A stretch of 35,445 nucleotides of DNA from a virus (IMGVR_UViG_3300042485_002443:1-35445); one strand, 5' to 3'; counted from the stretch's first letter, positions 21,781-31,318 are shown. Notes: a model not told the origin generated them from the sequence alone. Made by a program: numbers and translations.

Positions 21781-24700
21781 TTATGAAAATCTCGTAATAT
21801 TTCTAACTGTTTGTCTATTATTCTTTGTCGATTCTACTACGTGCATTACTCCACCCAAAATCTCGCCTACTTCAACGTTCATTTCAGGTTTATTTAAAAT
21901 AGTATTATTCAATTGGTCTAATTTTTCAACTAAAATATCGTTTGAATAATTATTATCTAAAATCTGAATTGTCGATCCGCCTTTTGACATTATTTTACCC
22001 CTTAATTTATCCTCGGCTAATTGTGCTATTTCTAAGGTTGTCATGTTGCCAGTCATTTTACTTAAAGTGGGGTTTAAAATCTTTTCCGATCCATCGACAC
22101 GAACTATATGACCATCACGACCGCTTAATTGAGGCATTCCAAGGCTTTCACCGACCGTTCTTTCAGTTCCCTTATAGAATGTAGGTAAAGAGTTAATAAA
22201 TGCCGTTAAAACGCTTATATCGCTAATTGTTTTAATAATTGGACTTTTTTCTTTATTTGCCACATTTGCCGTATATGAAGTGAATACCGATTCAGCTAAT
22301 TTTATCCGTTCCTGTTTCTTTATTTCTTTTGCTTTTTTCTTGTTGTTTTCAGCTGTTAATTTTTCATTTTGAGCAAGTGATTTTTCCGCAGTAATATTAC
22401 CATTTACCGCCATCTGTTCTAAAAAGTTTTTTTGTTTTGACAAGGCATCGAGTTCAATATCAATTTGAGCGATTCTTTTGTCACTTTGTTTAATAAAATA
22501 AGCCGAAGACATTTGAGCCAGTTTATTAAGATCATCGAAATATTGTTTTCTTTTTGCAAGTGCCTTATCGTCGATAGTCTCTTGATCCGTGGCAGCTTTT
22601 TCCGCAGCAGCTGTTAAATTTTCTCCGTGAGTTTTTGCAGCATCGTAAACCCCTTCACTATATTCTTTTATTTTAGTCGATTTTTCCTTCTCGATAGTTA
22701 AAATAGAATCAGAAGTATTTTCTGTTAAAATAATTTCTTTGCTCTTCATATCGGCTTTTGATATTTCGAGATCCGCATTAAGTTCTTTTTGTTTTATTAC
22801 ATAATTTGCCTCTATTTTCGCCCTTGCCTCGGGGGTTAAATCTTTTTGACCTAATAAAGCTATTTTCTCGAGGTCAAGTTCTTTTTGTTTTGCAGCCACA
22901 AGCGCAATATATTCTTTTTCTAATTGATCAATTTTAAATTTTAAATTAAATTCAGCTTGCTTTGTTTTTAGGGCTGTTTCTTCTTCGAGGAGTGTTTTAA
23001 TACCTTCAACGATAGCCCCTTTATCGTTTAATCCCGATATTTTTAATCCGAATTCCGTAGCAATTTTAACCTGTTTATCATATTCAGCTTTTGCCTCGTC
23101 CGTTTTAAGATCAATCTCTCTATTTTTGTAAATATTATCTAATTCATTTAATAAAGAAGCCTGCTCCGATAATGTTTTATTTAATTCCTTAAAGGTTGTA
23201 TCGAGTACCTTAACCGCAGCAGCTTCTTTTTTAGTCGAAGTCACTGTTTTTTCACCCCCTTCGACGATTTCCCTTGTGGTTTCTTTTTTTCCAGCGATTA
23301 TTTTTGCCTGTGAACTCAAATAATCTTTTTCATAATCATAAGCCGCATCTTTTGCTTGTGATAAAACATCCGAATAGGCATTATATTGATCGCTTAAATC
23401 TTTACCACTTGTCGCGCCAAAAAAACGAAATAAATCGCCTGCTAACTTGCCCCCTGCCGAAGTTGTATCCATGTATAGATTGTAAGCCGCTTCCGCCTTA
23501 TCAAACGCCATCTGTGCCTCCGCCACATTTTTTTGTGAAATATCATATTTTACCCTTTTTAAATCGAGTTCAGATTTTTCTCGAAGTGTGGTCATTAAAT
23601 CATTATAGGATTGATTAACCTGCTCGACAAATTTCTTCTCGTCCTTTAAATTCTCTAATGTAGTTCCATATTTATTATTTATTTCAGTAATTAAATTACT
23701 TCTTTCAACCGATCCGTTATTTGTCTTTTTGAGGGCATCAAATAAAGAAGTCGCCTCCGTGGTTTCTTTTTTTAGATTATTAGCAACCTCACTTTGAGCG
23801 CTTGAAAGTTCTTCCGCATTTTGTGTCCCTATTGCATAAATATCATTTAACTCTTTATACTTCATGATTACATTAGCAATAACATAAAGTGCGATCCCTG
23901 CTAAATTGTTCTTTATTGCAGTTCCTACCTTTTGAATTTGGGTTCCGATTCCCTTCATGACACCGCCTAAACTTTCAGCACTCCGCATTGTAGTTACAAA
24001 ACTTGACGCCATTAATCTATTTACAGCGACCTGCCCTAAGGTAATAATTTTATATTTTACCCAAATTTCAGTGAGTGTAACGACTAAATTTAAAATTGTA
24101 CTCAGATTTTTAGCCAAGAAGTCAATAGCGTCTCGCATAGAGTTAGATGCGCCCGTTCCTTCGTTTATTCCTAAAATCCAAGCCTCCCAGCTTCCTTGTA
24201 GTTCGATAAGCGATTGTGTTAGCGTTTGTGTCCTTGCCTCGGCTTGCACGTCGACGGTTCCTTTCGTTTCCATCTGCTTTGTGAGTTCCTTAATACCATC
24301 TACATTTAGCAATAAATTTTTAGCCGCAACAACGTTTTCAAGTCCGAACATCTTAACCTGTGCGGCTTCGTTATTTAATATCGGTGTGAGGGCTTGCAAC
24401 CTTTCAGCAAAAGGAACGCTCGTATCTGATAGTTTAGCCATATCAATGCCCATTTCAGCTAAATAATCTTTTGCTTTTTTGGGTAGTGCATCAGGTGCCG
24501 ATAATTTTAACATTACATTTCGAAGAGCCGTTCCAGCCTCAGCACCTTTAATTCCTTTTGAAGCCAGCATTTCGATCAAGGCTGTACTTTCTTGAATAGA
24601 TACGTTTGAAGTCCTTGCAACCGCTCCGAACTCCAAAAGGGACGCCGTTACTTGTGGAATCTCTGCCGCTCCAAAAAGGGCACCGTTTGCAAGTACATTT

Positions 24701-25758
24701 ATAAATTCACCAGCTTTTTCGGCAGGTGCATTAAATTGATTCATTGCATCCGTTAGCTTTGTAGCTGCATCGGGTAACGCCATTCCCGAAGCGTGTGAAA
24801 GTTTTATAGCGCTTTCAGTTACCATATTTAAACCTTCAGCATTCGCAAGAAGTTCAGGTTTCGCCGAGCCGATTAGTTTATAAGCCTCAATGACATTCTT
24901 TGCACCCCCCTCGACACCTTTTCCGAGTTCAATTGCTTTTTCTTTATAAAATTCCAAATCTTTACCGCTTGCACCTGTAATCGAAACAAGGTCTGCGATT
25001 GAATGATCAAAATCTAAAATAGTTTTCCCAGCAGAACGAACAACGGTTCCAATTCCGAATGCGATTCCAAGTGATCCAAGTCCGCTTCGAAGTTTATCCA
25101 AGCCGCTCGAATAATTACCTACATTACGGAAATTGTCTCCTACTGTTTTATCTAATTTTTTAAGCGCTTGGTCGCCCGTTTGTGCTTGCCTTGTGACATC
25201 CTTAAATTTCCTTTCGAGATCTGTAAATTCTTTTGTATTTTTCTTTCCATCTCTTTCCAATTCCAACAGGGTAGCGCCTAATTGTTTCGACTGATTTTTT
25301 AGATCTCTTGTATTTTTTTCAAGTCTTTTATAAGCATTAGCCTCGTCGTCAAGGCTTTTTTGTTTTCTTGCATCTATTTTCAACTGCTTTTCATCGTCGG
25401 TCGCTTTTGTTCTTGCCGATCTGAGTGCTTGATCTTTAAGTTTTAATTCTTCTTTTTCTACTCGGATCAGTTCTTGTTGCGCTTTCGCTTTCAATGCGTT
25501 AGCTTTTTCAAGTTCTTGCATCGCTTTCGCTTGTTCTTTGGTTAATGTAGTCGCAGTTTTTGTTACTTTGATAAATTCGTTTAATTCTTTTGTAGTGTCG
25601 AATTTAGCACTTTTCATCGACGATTTAATCGTTTTTGCCATTGTGACAAATTGATCATTCATTAACTTTAATTTAGTGATTGAGGCATCCGCAGAATCAA
25701 TTAAATTCTTAAAAATATCCTTTTCAACTATATCAGTTCTTTTAATTTGCTTTGCCAT
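21781..25758 (-). CDS. Tail tape measure protein
   Basis: The 1325-residue protein is the largest in the genome. Residues 75-200 are a charged coiled coil, and about 265-530 match the TP901-type tape-measure core (TGASGKDLEFYKEKA, ALPDAATKLTDAMNQF, GIKGAEAGTALRNVMLKL). Hydrophobic segments near 570-640 and a second coiled region (about 880-1180) follow, with a C-terminal GRDGHIVRVDGSEKILNP region. At roughly 1.5 angstrom per residue this predicts a tail near 200 nm. It sets tail length and passes into the host with DNA. Start overlaps the chaperone-like gene by 17 nt. Confidence 0.9.
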   Translation of the reverse strand: MAKQIKRTDIVEKDIFKNLIDSADASITKLKLMNDQFVTMAKTIKSSMKSAKFDTTKELNEFIKVTKTATTLTKEQAKAMQELEKANALKAKAQQELIRVEKEELKLKDQALRSARTKATDDEKQLKIDARKQKSLDDEANAYKRLEKNTRDLKNQSKQLGATLLELERDGKKNTKEFTDLERKFKDVTRQAQTGDQALKKLDKTVGDNFRNVGNYSSGLDKLRSGLGSLGIAFGIGTVVRSAGKTILDFDHSIADLVSITGASGKDLEFYKEKAIELGKGVEGGAKNVIEAYKLIGSAKPELLANAEGLNMVTESAIKLSHASGMALPDAATKLTDAMNQFNAPAEKAGEFINVLANGALFGAAEIPQVTASLLEFGAVARTSNVSIQESTALIEMLASKGIKGAEAGTALRNVMLKLSAPDALPKKAKDYLAEMGIDMAKLSDTSVPFAERLQALTPILNNEAAQVKMFGLENVVAAKNLLLNVDGIKELTKQMETKGTVDVQAEARTQTLTQSLIELQGSWEAWILGINEGTGASNSMRDAIDFLAKNLSTILNLVVTLTEIWVKYKIITLGQVAVNRLMASSFVTTMRSAESLGGVMKGIGTQIQKVGTAIKNNLAGIALYVIANVIMKYKELNDIYAIGTQNAEELSSAQSEVANNLKKETTEATSLFDALKKTNNGSVERSNLITEINNKYGTTLENLKDEKKFVEQVNQSYNDLMTTLREKSELDLKRVKYDISQKNVAEAQMAFDKAEAAYNLYMDTTSAGGKLAGDLFRFFGATSGKDLSDQYNAYSDVLSQAKDAAYDYEKDYLSSQAKIIAGKKETTREIVEGGEKTVTSTKKEAAAVKVLDTTFKELNKTLSEQASLLNELDNIYKNREIDLKTDEAKAEYDKQVKIATEFGLKISGLNDKGAIVEGIKTLLEEETALKTKQAEFNLKFKIDQLEKEYIALVAAKQKELDLEKIALLGQKDLTPEARAKIEANYVIKQKELNADLEISKADMKSKEIILTENTSDSILTIEKEKSTKIKEYSEGVYDAAKTHGENLTAAAEKAATDQETIDDKALAKRKQYFDDLNKLAQMSSAYFIKQSDKRIAQIDIELDALSKQKNFLEQMAVNGNITAEKSLAQNEKLTAENNKKKAKEIKKQERIKLAESVFTSYTANVANKEKSPIIKTISDISVLTAFINSLPTFYKGTERTVGESLGMPQLSGRDGHIVRVDGSEKILNPTLSKMTGNMTTLEIAQLAEDKLRGKIMSKGGSTIQILDNNYSNDILVEKLDQLNNTILNKPEMNVEVGEILGGVMHVVESTKNNRQTVRNITRFS

Positions 25759-26185
25759 ATTCCTCGAGAATTAAATAGTATTCGTTTAATGTTATTATTT
25801 TCCAGTCTAATCGATACCCGATCCACTTTGATAAGTAGATCAAAGTTTTTTCTATTGATATATCGATCGCATCTTTTTGTATTATTTCATTTAGTTTTTG
25901 TTCTTGAATTTCTATTTCAGTCAATTTGAATAATTCACCTGTGATTATATAATCGCATTCAAGAACCGCCTTTTGTTGCATTAAAGACAATAGTTTTTTA
26001 TAATGTTTACTTAACCCCCTTTTGACTATATAGTCGTCGTAAAGTTTTTCCCACGCCTCCGAAAGCTCTTCTTCATTAACTACATGATCTTTATTTTTTA
26101 AAATAAATTTTAAATCACCGTCATTAATTTTTGACCAATTATACAAGGGGATTTCTTCAATTGATTCGTAAAACATCTCTAACAT
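25742..26185 (-). CDS. Putative tail assembly chaperone
   Basis: The 147-residue helical protein (MLEMFYESIEEIPLYNW...) lies immediately before the tape measure and overlaps it, which is where tail assembly chaperones are encoded. The segment YDDYIVKRGLSKHYKKLLSLMQQKAV fits this group in Bacteroidetes phages. No second frame or slippery heptamer for a -1 frameshift product was found before the stop, so a single product is likely. Assignment is mainly positional. Confidence 0.55.
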   Translation of the reverse strand: MLEMFYESIEEIPLYNWSKINDGDLKFILKNKDHVVNEEELSEAWEKLYDDYIVKRGLSKHYKKLLSLMQQKAVLECDYIITGELFKLTEIEIQEQKLNEIIQKDAIDISIEKTLIYLSKWIGYRLDWKIITLNEYYLILEEYGKAN

Positions 26186-26624
26186 AATTTATATATTTTA
26201 CTTTTAATTCTTCCGCTAATTTATTTTTATTTTGATCAGTTAAACCGACAATTCCGTCCCCTAACCACTTAAATAAATCTGTTTCAATTCCGCTTTCTTC
26301 ATCTACTTTGATACCGTCACCGTCAACCTCAAAGGAATCATTTAAGACATCGATAAAAAGTGATTTATAAAACTCACCTGTGTCGTACAAAGTGTATGGA
26401 GTTCCTTCTTTTTTTATAGGGTTTATTATTTCAGTTAATTCAGAATAAAGCCCCATGATTTCGCCCTCGTCATTAATTCCTTTTTTTAATTGGTCGTTTT
26501 TGATCCAGTCTAAAATAGTTTTTTTTAATTTGGCGTCGAATATTTTAAACCATACTTTTGAATCCGAAATAACCTTAGTTTTTTTCAAAATATTGCCTAA
26601 ATCGTTATTTAAGAAATCAATCAT
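26157..26624 (-). CDS. Putative tail completion or neck protein
   Basis: The 155-residue protein contains TPYTLYDTGEFYKSLFIDV at 75-93 and a C-terminal ETDLFKWLGDGIVGLTDQNK stretch, a pattern resembling HK97 gp10-type and tail-completion proteins that join head to tail. It follows the tail tube gene and overlaps the chaperone-like gene by 29 nt. Function inferred from pattern and position. Confidence 0.5.
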   Translation of the reverse strand: MIDFLNNDLGNILKKTKVISDSKVWFKIFDAKLKKTILDWIKNDQLKKGINDEGEIMGLYSELTEIINPIKKEGTPYTLYDTGEFYKSLFIDVLNDSFEVDGDGIKVDEESGIETDLFKWLGDGIVGLTDQNKNKLAEELKVKYINYVRDVLRIN

Positions 26625-26657
26625 ATTTTTGAGTTTAAAAAGTAAAGGTAAAAAAAA

Positions 26658-26682
26658 AAGAGGTACAAAAGTACCCCCTTTT
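26658..26682 (-). terminator. Intrinsic terminator after the tail tube gene
   Basis: GGGGUAC and GUACCUC pair across a UUUU loop in minus-strand RNA (26671-26677 with 26660-26666, including G-U), extended by A-U pairs and followed by nine or more U. It lies 25 nt past the tube stop and would reduce downstream tail transcripts relative to tube. Confidence 0.8.
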
Positions 26683-26702
26683 AAATAATTAAAAAAAATT
26701 GA

Positions 26703-27611
26703 TTATATAGCAGTTTCTAATATACCAACGTAACCAGTTTTTTGCACCGTTAAAGTTAATGGAGTTAATAACGGAGTTGATGCGATAGCCAACGCATAAA
26801 CGTTAGAGTTAACACCAGTTCCAGCAGTTACCCCTGAAATAGCGATTGGCGCTCCTGTGGTCGCATTTACCAATGTGAAATCCGCAGCAACTAATCCGCT
26901 AACTTTAATAGGATTTAAAGCCGTTCCATAGTCAAGAACCGCAGAAACAGTTAATGAAGTAGTCGTACTTGCTGTTTTCGCCATTGAAATATCCAATAAA
27001 CCTTCGAAAGAGTTGAAATCGAAACCAGTTTCTTCGGGGGTAATTATCCACATCGTAGACTCGTCAAATAATCTGTAAAAGTCAAAACCTACCATGATCT
27101 TCGGAACCGTTGTATCGGTCGCATACATCATTTTAGCATCGAAAGATTGATTATCGACAGGAATAGGATAAAGACTATTTCCGACTTTTGATCCAACTAA
27201 ATTACCGTTGATGTCTACAATATAAACACCGAATTCAATGCAACGATTATCCTGAATTTTACCCAAAAGTTGATTTGTACCGTTCCAAAGTTCACCCGTA
27301 AAAGATCTTTTACCCTGTTTGATAAACAATTTTCTTCCGCTTGGCGCCTCTTCAAAAGTGCTATCCGCTTTCGGAAGTTCAACTTTTTCAAATATTGGTA
27401 AAGGATACCATCTAAGTGAAGAATCTGATTGATTGATCAAAGCATTGATTGACGCCAATGTAGGCGCAGTCGTTAAATCTAAAAAGTTCAAAGCACCTGC
27501 CGAACTTTCAAGCGGTACCATGATTAATTTACTCGTTACTGATTGTAAAGTAACGCAGTTCGGAGTTCCTGTATTCGAAAGTCCACTATCACATTTGCAT
27601 CCTAAAGACAT
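26703..27611 (-). CDS. Major tail (tube) protein with C-terminal Ig-like domain
   Basis: The 302-residue protein follows the capsid gene and is flanked by its own terminators, as expected for an abundant structural protein. Residues 1-205 are a beta-rich tube domain starting MSLGCKCDSGLSN. Residues 212-302 (SMAKTASTTTSLTVSAVLD ..., LTLTVQKTGYVG) look like an Ig-like or BIG2-type decoration domain, common on siphophage tail tubes. The C-terminal part begins near the TASTTT linker. Confidence 0.75.
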   Translation of the reverse strand: MSLGCKCDSGLSNTGTPNCVTLQSVTSKLIMVPLESSAGALNFLDLTTAPTLASINALINQSDSSLRWYPLPIFEKVELPKADSTFEEAPSGRKLFIKQGKRSFTGELWNGTNQLLGKIQDNRCIEFGVYIVDINGNLVGSKVGNSLYPIPVDNQSFDAKMMYATDTTVPKIMVGFDFYRLFDESTMWIITPEETGFDFNSFEGLLDISMAKTASTTTSLTVSAVLDYGTALNPIKVSGLVAADFTLVNATTGAPIAISGVTAGTGVNSNVYALAIASTPLLTPLTLTVQKTGYVGILETAI

Positions 27612-27639
27612 AATATTTATTTTTTAAAGTTAGTATAAA

Positions 27640-27665
27640 AGTGCCGAAGAAATAACCTCGGCACT
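27640..27665 (-). terminator. Intrinsic terminator after the capsid gene
   Basis: An 8-bp stem (27640-27647 AGTGCCGA with 27658-27665) and 10-nt loop are followed by TTTTAT on the minus strand. It lies 9 nt past the capsid stop and separates capsid from tail tube transcription. Confidence 0.75.
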
Positions 27666-27673
27666 GTTTTAAA

Positions 27674-28885
27674 TTAGTCAATCAAAGCAACGATTGCATC
27701 TGTAAAGTTACCAGCAACGAACGCCCCGTAGTGGTTTGTTTTTACATAGTGAGTCGCTCTTGCTTCGCATAAAACTGTAAATAAATTTTTAGTGAAATCA
27801 TCGTTTACGAATCCTACTTGAATATTCATTTCTTCTCGAACTCTAAGGTTTGATTTTGTGAAGTCACCAACTAAGAAAGTATCGACATCGATTCCAGTAT
27901 TAACGATTATTTCAATACCGTTGTATCTTTTTACACCGTTTAAATCTGTATAGATCATTGGTTGAGTGTACTCTCCGTAAACTGTTTTAGTTACATCAAA
28001 TTTCGCAACATCTGTTGGATGCATTACGATGTAATTTGGTTGAAATAAAGCCGTTTCAATTTGAGCAATTGCAACACGAAGTACATCCAATTGATTAGGA
28101 ATCGCAACTTGACCAGCAAAAGAACCAACCGCCCAAGGAACTGCGTTTTCTAAGATACCAACTAAATTGTTTCCTGTTCCGTCACCTGAAAGAATTTGCG
28201 AATCTAATTTCAAAGCAACCAGCTCCATTAATTCAGTATTGATTTCTCTTTGCATGAAAGGTAAATCCGAGATCATTTCTTTTGAAACTTTGATGTAAGC
28301 CGTAATCTTTTGTGTAACTGCTTGACGTTCAACTAAATCGAAAGAAGCTTGTGATTTTTCAACACCTTCCGCAGTCATTCCAGCACCTCCGTCAGGATTA
28401 GATTGTTCGATATATGTGATATACTTTGACAAAGTAACACCAGCATTAACGATTTGACGAAGGAAAGGCGCTCTACGAACGATTCTTGTCACTCCTTGTT
28501 CTAATTCAGTCAAAGCAATAACGCCACCTGAATAAGATCCGTCGATTGTCATTGTTGGAACCGCTTTGATATCCAAAGAAATAACACCCCCTTTTTGAGA
28601 CAATTCTTTAATTTTGTCAAGGTTTTTTTCATAAGTGTTCGAGATACTTTCCCCGATGCTTCTGAAAGTTGTCGATCCAACGATCTTTGCTTCTTTCATT
28701 CCTTCGATAGTTCCTTCCAATTTCGCTACAGCTACTTTTAAGTCGTTATTATCGTTCTTTGCTACTAATGTAGTCAATTCGCTTTTTAAAGCGTCTAATT
28801 CGGATTTATTTACCGAATCAATTGTTTTTTCTGAAATGATCGTGTTAATTTTTTCGATCACTTGTTCAGGAGTTAAATTTTCCAT
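27674..28885 (-). CDS. Major capsid protein, HK97 fold
   Basis: The 403-residue protein has an N-terminal helical coiled segment (residues 1-105, rich in Lys/Glu/Leu) acting as a delta-type scaffold, cut off by the prohead protease. The mature shell domain starts around the GGVISLDIKAVPTMT region and shows VTRIVRRAPFLRQIV, the QNSDLSFDLVERQAVTQ-like middle (SFDLVERQAVTQKIT) and the C-terminal LRVREEMNIQVGF...LCEARATHYV, all typical of HK97-family capsids. It lies a few genes below the protease, as usual. Confidence 0.9.
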   Translation of the reverse strand: MENLTPEQVIEKINTIISEKTIDSVNKSELDALKSELTTLVAKNDNNDLKVAVAKLEGTIEGMKEAKIVGSTTFRSIGESISNTYEKNLDKIKELSQKGGVISLDIKAVPTMTIDGSYSGGVIALTELEQGVTRIVRRAPFLRQIVNAGVTLSKYITYIEQSNPDGGAGMTAEGVEKSQASFDLVERQAVTQKITAYIKVSKEMISDLPFMQREINTELMELVALKLDSQILSGDGTGNNLVGILENAVPWAVGSFAGQVAIPNQLDVLRVAIAQIETALFQPNYIVMHPTDVAKFDVTKTVYGEYTQPMIYTDLNGVKRYNGIEIIVNTGIDVDTFLVGDFTKSNLRVREEMNIQVGFVNDDFTKNLFTVLCEARATHYVKTNHYGAFVAGNFTDAIVALID

Positions 28886-28947
28886 GTTTGTTTGTTTTTA
28901 AAAATTAATATTCATTTATTTATTTGTTCATTGTGTTAGGCTTTTTT

Positions 28948-28970
28948 AATGTAGTGTAAACGGCTACATT
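28948..28970 (-). other. Hairpin in the 92-nt capsid leader
   Basis: AATGTAG (28948-28954) pairs with CTACATT (28964-28970) around a 9-nt loop, in the gap between the neck-like gene stop and the capsid ATG. No T run follows on the minus strand, so it is not a standard terminator. It could be an RNA processing or stability element for capsid mRNA. Confidence 0.4.
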
Positions 28971-28977
28971 TAGAAAG

Positions 28978-29658
28978 TTAACATGTACAATTACCTTTGA
29001 ATCTTTGTAAAGTTACGGATAAAAGTAATCCCGACAAGTTTGCATCTAAAATATTTTTTTCGAACCCTTGTGGTGATTCCGTTCCGAACCTTGAAAAATA
29101 TTTAATATTTACACTTTCTATTGTTTTATATTGTCTATGTTTTTTTACTATTTTTAAAAATTGATCTTTTAATTGTATCATTGGCTGTATAACTTCTTTT
29201 TTATGATCAGCAGTATAATAGTTTTTAATATCTGTTTCATCTAAAAAAAAGATCTTACAATCGACCGTTCTTTCAAGTGCCGATTCTCGACCTTCTTCTT
29301 TTTCCTCAAATGTATCTAATAACCACACTAATGGTAATTTTCTTTTCGCTAAATTACTCGCTTTACTCCATTCTAAATTGGTCGCTATCTTTGTGCCTGT
29401 AATATTAAAAGGTGCATCAAGTACTAAACTACTTCCTACGATTGCATTATTTTCTAATGTTATATATTTATTTAATACAACGTTTGTAATTATTGCACCT
29501 ATTCCAAAACCCATGGAATTTTGACCGCTTACAGATTTTCCTTTTCGAGCCCATTTAGTATCGCAAGTATAATAATTTGAACCGCTTTTTCTTGTAACTA
29601 TAATTTCGTTTGAAATTTCGTCGACTAATTCATTAAATAATTCACTAAATTCTTTCAT
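28978..29658 (-). CDS. Putative neck/tail-terminator protein
   Basis: The 226-residue protein follows the connector-like gene and precedes the capsid gene. It contains the KLPLVWLLDTFEEKEEG segment near residues 106-122, a feature of head-tail joining proteins of Bacteroidetes phages as I remember them, and a beta-rich C-terminal part ending in CTC. It overlaps the upstream gene by 4 nt. Exact role in the neck cannot be fixed from the sequence. Confidence 0.45.
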   Translation of the reverse strand: MKEFSELFNELVDEISNEIIVTRKSGSNYYTCDTKWARKGKSVSGQNSMGFGIGAIITNVVLNKYITLENNAIVGSSLVLDAPFNITGTKIATNLEWSKASNLAKRKLPLVWLLDTFEEKEEGRESALERTVDCKIFFLDETDIKNYYTADHKKEVIQPMIQLKDQFLKIVKKHRQYKTIESVNIKYFSRFGTESPQGFEKNILDANLSGLLLSVTLQRFKGNCTC

Positions 29659-30167
29659 AACCAGTGCGCATATTGTTTTGAATTTCCTCTAAATGTAGGG
29701 TACGAACCACTATTATAAACTATGTAACTTTGAATCGCTTGATATGTCTTTACAGCATCGTTATACTTGCCGTAAATAGTAGTGATTGCACCCGTTGAAT
29801 TTTCACTTTTTTGTGCAACCGATCCAGCTAAAGTGTTCATCGTTATTGAGTCCTTCATATACTCAAAATAAATGAATCCGATTAACATCTCTTTTATTCC
29901 ATAAGAATAAAGAATTTCCCAGTATTGTACGCCGTTCTGCCAGCTGAAAGGATTATAAATAAAATACAATAAAGGATCGGTCGGAACAGGCGGCGAAGAC
30001 TGGATCGCATCCAAATAATAAGCATTAAATAAATCTACTCCTAAAAGTTCCGTAAGATATCTTAGTTCATATTTTTGTATATAAGCGTCAATATTAGCAA
30101 CGTCGTACATTCCTTGATGAATTTCAAACTTGCCGACAAAGTCCTCACTATAAACATAAAACCCCAT
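29655..30167 (-). CDS. Putative head-tail connector (DUF6712-like)
   Basis: The 170-residue protein has helix-rich segments (ANIDAYIQKYELRYLTELLG near 24-43, then YFEYMKDSITMNTLAGSVAQKSENS), a layout shared with the DUF6712-type connectors of Bacteroidetes phages. The size and position between small head genes fit an adaptor that docks below the portal ring. It overlaps the next gene by 4 nt. The identification is tentative. Confidence 0.5.
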   Translation of the reverse strand: MGFYVYSEDFVGKFEIHQGMYDVANIDAYIQKYELRYLTELLGVDLFNAYYLDAIQSSPPVPTDPLLYFIYNPFSWQNGVQYWEILYSYGIKEMLIGFIYFEYMKDSITMNTLAGSVAQKSENSTGAITTIYGKYNDAVKTYQAIQSYIVYNSGSYPTFRGNSKQYAHWL

Positions 30168-30193
30168 AATTAATATAATTAATTTTTAACTTT

Positions 30194-30514
30194 TTAGTCT
30201 TTTATCTCAGATAAAGACCCATAATTCGAACGAATAAAGTGCATTGCTAATTCTCCAGTGATCCTTCTTTTTTTCTCTTTTGAAAATTGTTTCGGAACCT
30301 CGTTATTAAATTCAAAATCATAGAATTTTTTAGGATCTAATTTCGGGCACTCCGCTTTTTTATATTTTGATTCCTTTTCTTTTTTAATGGCTTCGGCTTT
30401 TTTACGTTCTTCCATTATTTTTTTCATTTCATCGCTATGGTTTACAACCCATTCTTTACGTCCCCTCATAGGGTTTACGTTTTCTTCTACTTTTACTGTT
30501 GCCTTCTTTGCCAT
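30194..30514 (-). CDS. Hypothetical basic head-region protein
   Basis: The 106 residues are very rich in Lys and Glu (HSDEMKKIMEERKKAEAIKKE...), predicted to form a long charged helix, with a smaller folded end (ITGELAMHFIRSNYGSL). It lies between protease and connector-like genes with 5- and 26-nt gaps. It might assist capsid assembly as a scaffold-like or DNA-binding protein. No family recognised. Confidence 0.55.
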   Translation of the reverse strand: MAKKATVKVEENVNPMRGRKEWVVNHSDEMKKIMEERKKAEAIKKEKESKYKKAECPKLDPKKFYDFEFNNEVPKQFSKEKKRRITGELAMHFIRSNYGSLSEIKD

Positions 30515-30519
30515 TTTAT

Positions 30520-31302
30520 TTAATTTATTTTTGTAATTACTTCGTTCCAGTTGAACGATTTTATTTCAGGTTTTACGATTTCAATTATTTCAGGTTTTAA
30601 AATTTGAATTTCTTTTTTACCTTCCAAATTGATCAAAGCTAATTCCTGCAATTGAGCAGTTAAAAATTTATGTTTCATCTCTAATGAATAAAGCCTTTCG
30701 TCCGTTCCTTTACCGTTTATGATTGATTTCATAACGATATTCATTTCACTTGTGATCTCGTTAACAATATCATTTTTATTTTCACCTTTGCTTACTTGAA
30801 TAACAGGAGTTAACTCATTTGCACCCCAAAGAACCGCAGAACCCTCCCAAAGAGCAACCTCAGCGATCTGAAAGTAGCCGCCCCCATCAACGCTTAAATC
30901 CTCGATAAACTTTGTTTTATCGGCTATATATTTAAAACCTATTGAATGTTCACGAATGATCTCGTCTTGATAGTCCAAAAAGGCATCGTTTCCAAGTGTT
31001 GAGTTCCCTAATTTAGCAACCGCAAAAAGACCAAAATCGTCCTCTTGTAAGGTCGTAAATTTACCGATTGACATTTCCCAATTATGGTAACGAAGGAAAG
31101 CAATTTTTCTATTTGAAACAGAATCCACACCTTTTTCGATCAAAGATTTTTTAAAACATCCTTTTAATAATAAATCTTTATCAGAATCAATATTACCGAA
31201 ATGACTTAAATACATCGCTACCTCTCTCGTTTCCAAGTTAATATCTTTTATGGGTAAACTTTGATTTTTTATTTTATATGACGAATTGCGAATATTATCC
31301 AT
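30520..31302 (-). CDS. Prohead protease (HK97 type, S14/U35-like)
   Basis: The 260-residue protein has His73 in RYHNWEMS, Ser120 in EHSIGFK and Glu153 in ALWEGSAV, the three positions expected in the HK97 prohead protease family. The N-terminal VAMYLSHFGNIDSDKDLLLKG strand-loop is the family's entry motif. The C-terminal 85 residues are helical, likely a targeting tail. It should remove the capsid delta domain and itself during maturation. It starts 41 nt from the portal start, in the divergent promoter region. Confidence 0.88.
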   Translation of the reverse strand: MDNIRNSSYKIKNQSLPIKDINLETREVAMYLSHFGNIDSDKDLLLKGCFKKSLIEKGVDSVSNRKIAFLRYHNWEMSIGKFTTLQEDDFGLFAVAKLGNSTLGNDAFLDYQDEIIREHSIGFKYIADKTKFIEDLSVDGGGYFQIAEVALWEGSAVLWGANELTPVIQVSKGENKNDIVNEITSEMNIVMKSIINGKGTDERLYSLEMKHKFLTAQLQELALINLEGKKEIQILKPEIIEIVKPEIKSFNWNEVITKIN

Positions 31303-31318
31303 AATTTTTTTAAATTTG
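31286..31318 (+). promoter_or_regulatory. Candidate plus-strand promoter for the portal gene
   Basis: TTG (31286-31288) and TAAATTTG (31311-31318) are 22 nt apart on the plus strand, at the edge of the Bacteroidetes spacing. The box lies 25 nt before the portal ATG. The TTG is inside the protease gene's first codons. Confidence 0.5.

Noticed and set aside
23957-24466. 169-residue plus-strand frame
   Set aside because: Antisense to the conserved core of the tape measure; low-complexity shadow without start signals.
25742-26185. Programmed -1 frameshift in the tail chaperone gene
   Set aside because: No second open frame or slippery heptamer precedes the stop; the tape measure starts at once.
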